NCBI GenBank assembly: GCA_013138655.1
Contig: WTCI01000174.1
Span: 1 to 7,349, forward strand
Direction: 5' to 3'
From: Desulfuromonadaceae bacterium
GTDB taxonomy: Bacteria; Desulfobacterota; Desulfuromonadia; Desulfuromonadales; Geopsychrobacteraceae
Length of the DNA: 7,349 bases
Under the pieces are notes generated by a model that saw nothing but the letters and a program-made list of their open reading frames with translations, searched no databases and was not told the DNA's origin. Position numbers and translations under genes: made by a program. Of the stretch, positions 6,892 to 7,349 are shown piece after piece. Position 1 is the stretch's first letter, and each line of letters begins with the position of its first letter.

Positions 6892-6925
6892 CGGCCTCAT
6901 CAATAACGATGAGGCCGTTTTTTTT
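6892..6925 (+). terminator. Rho-independent terminator of the cytochrome unit
   Basis: CGGCCTCATC (6892-6901) pairs perfectly with GATGAGGCCG (6908-6917) around a six-base loop, and eight T residues follow (6918-6925). It starts 31 bases after the second cytochrome's stop codon. Confidence 0.95.
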
Positions 6926-6978
6926 ATCCGAAGTGAATGTTTTTGAGCGCCATCAGTTACACGCCGCTTTTCAACGTT

Positions 6979-7019
6979 GATGCATTCGCAAAAAGTCATG
7001 AGATGGCGTCGCAAAAAGT
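6979..7019. repeat. Imperfect 18-bp direct repeat in the cytochrome-glnA spacer
   Basis: Two copies, 6979-6996 and 7002-7019, share 15 of 18 positions: GATG, three variable bases, then the identical 11-mer TCGCAAAAAGT. The period is 23 bases. An inverted copy of part of the motif, CGCCATC at 6948-6954, can pair with GATGGCG at 7002-7008. The element lies between two convergent terminators, where neither gene should be disturbed. It looks like part of an interspersed intergenic repeat family, but that is inferred. Confidence 0.5.
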
Positions 7020-7031
7020 TAAAACCAACGC

Positions 7032-7067
7032 AAAAAGGCCCTCGACTGAATGTCGAGAGCCTTTTTT
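7032..7067 (-). terminator. Rho-independent terminator of glnA (possibly bidirectional)
   Basis: On the minus strand the RNA reads GGC-U-CUCGAC, a five-base loop, then GUCGAG-G-GCC and five U residues, with A residues before the stem extending the pairing. It starts 21 bases after the glnA stop codon. One stem position is a U-G wobble on the minus strand but a C-A mismatch on the plus strand (7040 and 7058), so the minus strand forms the better stem. A T-run also exists on the plus strand (7062-7067), so it could back up the cytochrome terminator. Confidence 0.9.
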
Positions 7068-7088
7068 GCTGTTACGCGAAGAAGTAGC

Positions 7089-7349
7089 TCAGCAGTCAAA
7101 ATAAAGTGCAAATTCTTCCGGGCAGGGACGCATACGAACGGGGTCAACTTCTGCTTCTCGCTTGTAGCTAATCCACATTTCAACGACATCTTCAGTAAAG
7201 ACATCGCCCTTGAGCAGGAAGTCGTGATCGTTTTCCAGATTTACCAAAGCGTCTTCCAGTGAAGAAGCAACGGTTGGGATATCTTCTAATTCTTCAGGAG
7301 AAAGACCGTAGATATCCTTATCGAGCGGTTGACCCGGATCAATCTTGTT
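7089..7349 (-). CDS. glnA: Glutamine synthetase type I, C-terminal 86 residues, 5' part outside window
   Basis: Glutamine synthetase joins ammonia to glutamate using ATP and is the main entry of ammonium into metabolism. Read on the minus strand from the window edge, the frame is open for 86 residues to a TGA at 7089-7091. Segments match the end of bacterial GSI enzymes: [44 protein letters not shown], and the terminal [15 protein letters not shown], which aligns with RMTPHPVEFELYYSV of E. coli. The tyrosine in [11 protein letters not shown] (codon at 7308-7310) aligns with Tyr397 of E. coli GlnA, the site adenylylated by GlnE, so this enzyme is probably of the adenylylation-regulated GSI-beta type. 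About 80% of the protein is outside the window. The gene converges on the cytochrome unit and has its own terminator. Confidence 0.95.
   Translation of the reverse strand, partial: NKIDPGQPLDKDIYGLSPEELEDIPTVASSLEDALVNLENDHDFLLKGDVFTEDVVEMWISYKREAEVDPVRMRPCPEEFALYFDC

Overview
The window looks like a chromosomal segment of a deltaproteobacterial metal- or sulfur-reducing organism, most likely in the Desulfuromonas/Geobacter/Pelobacter group. This is inferred from two adjacent exported cytochromes that each carry twelve c-type haem sites, moderate GC by eye, and the style of the housekeeping genes. The genus cannot be fixed from the sequence alone.

Layout, left to right. (1) Bases 1-2202, plus strand: malic enzyme of the long MaeB type, with a C-terminal phosphotransacetylase-like domain. 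Its first ~20 codons lie outside the window, and it ends in a strong intrinsic terminator. (2) Bases 2203-2443: intergenic, with a palindromic REP/dRS3-like repeat just upstream of thrC. (3) Bases 2444-3832, plus strand: threonine synthase (thrC). (4) Bases 3968-4798, plus strand: small-conductance mechanosensitive channel of the MscS family, with a textbook ribosome binding site. (5) Bases 4799-5110: a 312-base non-coding stretch with a hairpin after mscS, an operator-like repeat, a candidate sigma-70 promoter and a structured leader. (6) Bases 5111-5899 and 5985-6860, plus strand: two tandem secreted dodecahaem cytochromes, separated by a perfect 16-bp hairpin and closed by a strong terminator. 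(7) Bases 6926-7031: a repeat-bearing spacer. (8) Bases 7032-7349, minus strand: the 3' end of glnA (glutamine synthetase) with its terminator. The glnA fragment lacks a start codon inside the window and is easily missed.

The most notable content is the cytochrome pair. Both proteins resolve into three tetrahaem modules with nearly the same haem-to-haem spacing, so they look like paralogues from a gene duplication, each built by internal triplication of a four-haem unit. They probably work together in periplasmic or extracellular electron transfer. No porin, quinol oxidase or other redox partner is visible in the window. The other genes (malate to pyruvate, threonine synthesis, osmotic safety valve, ammonia assimilation) are ordinary housekeeping functions and appear to be independent transcription units rather than one operon.
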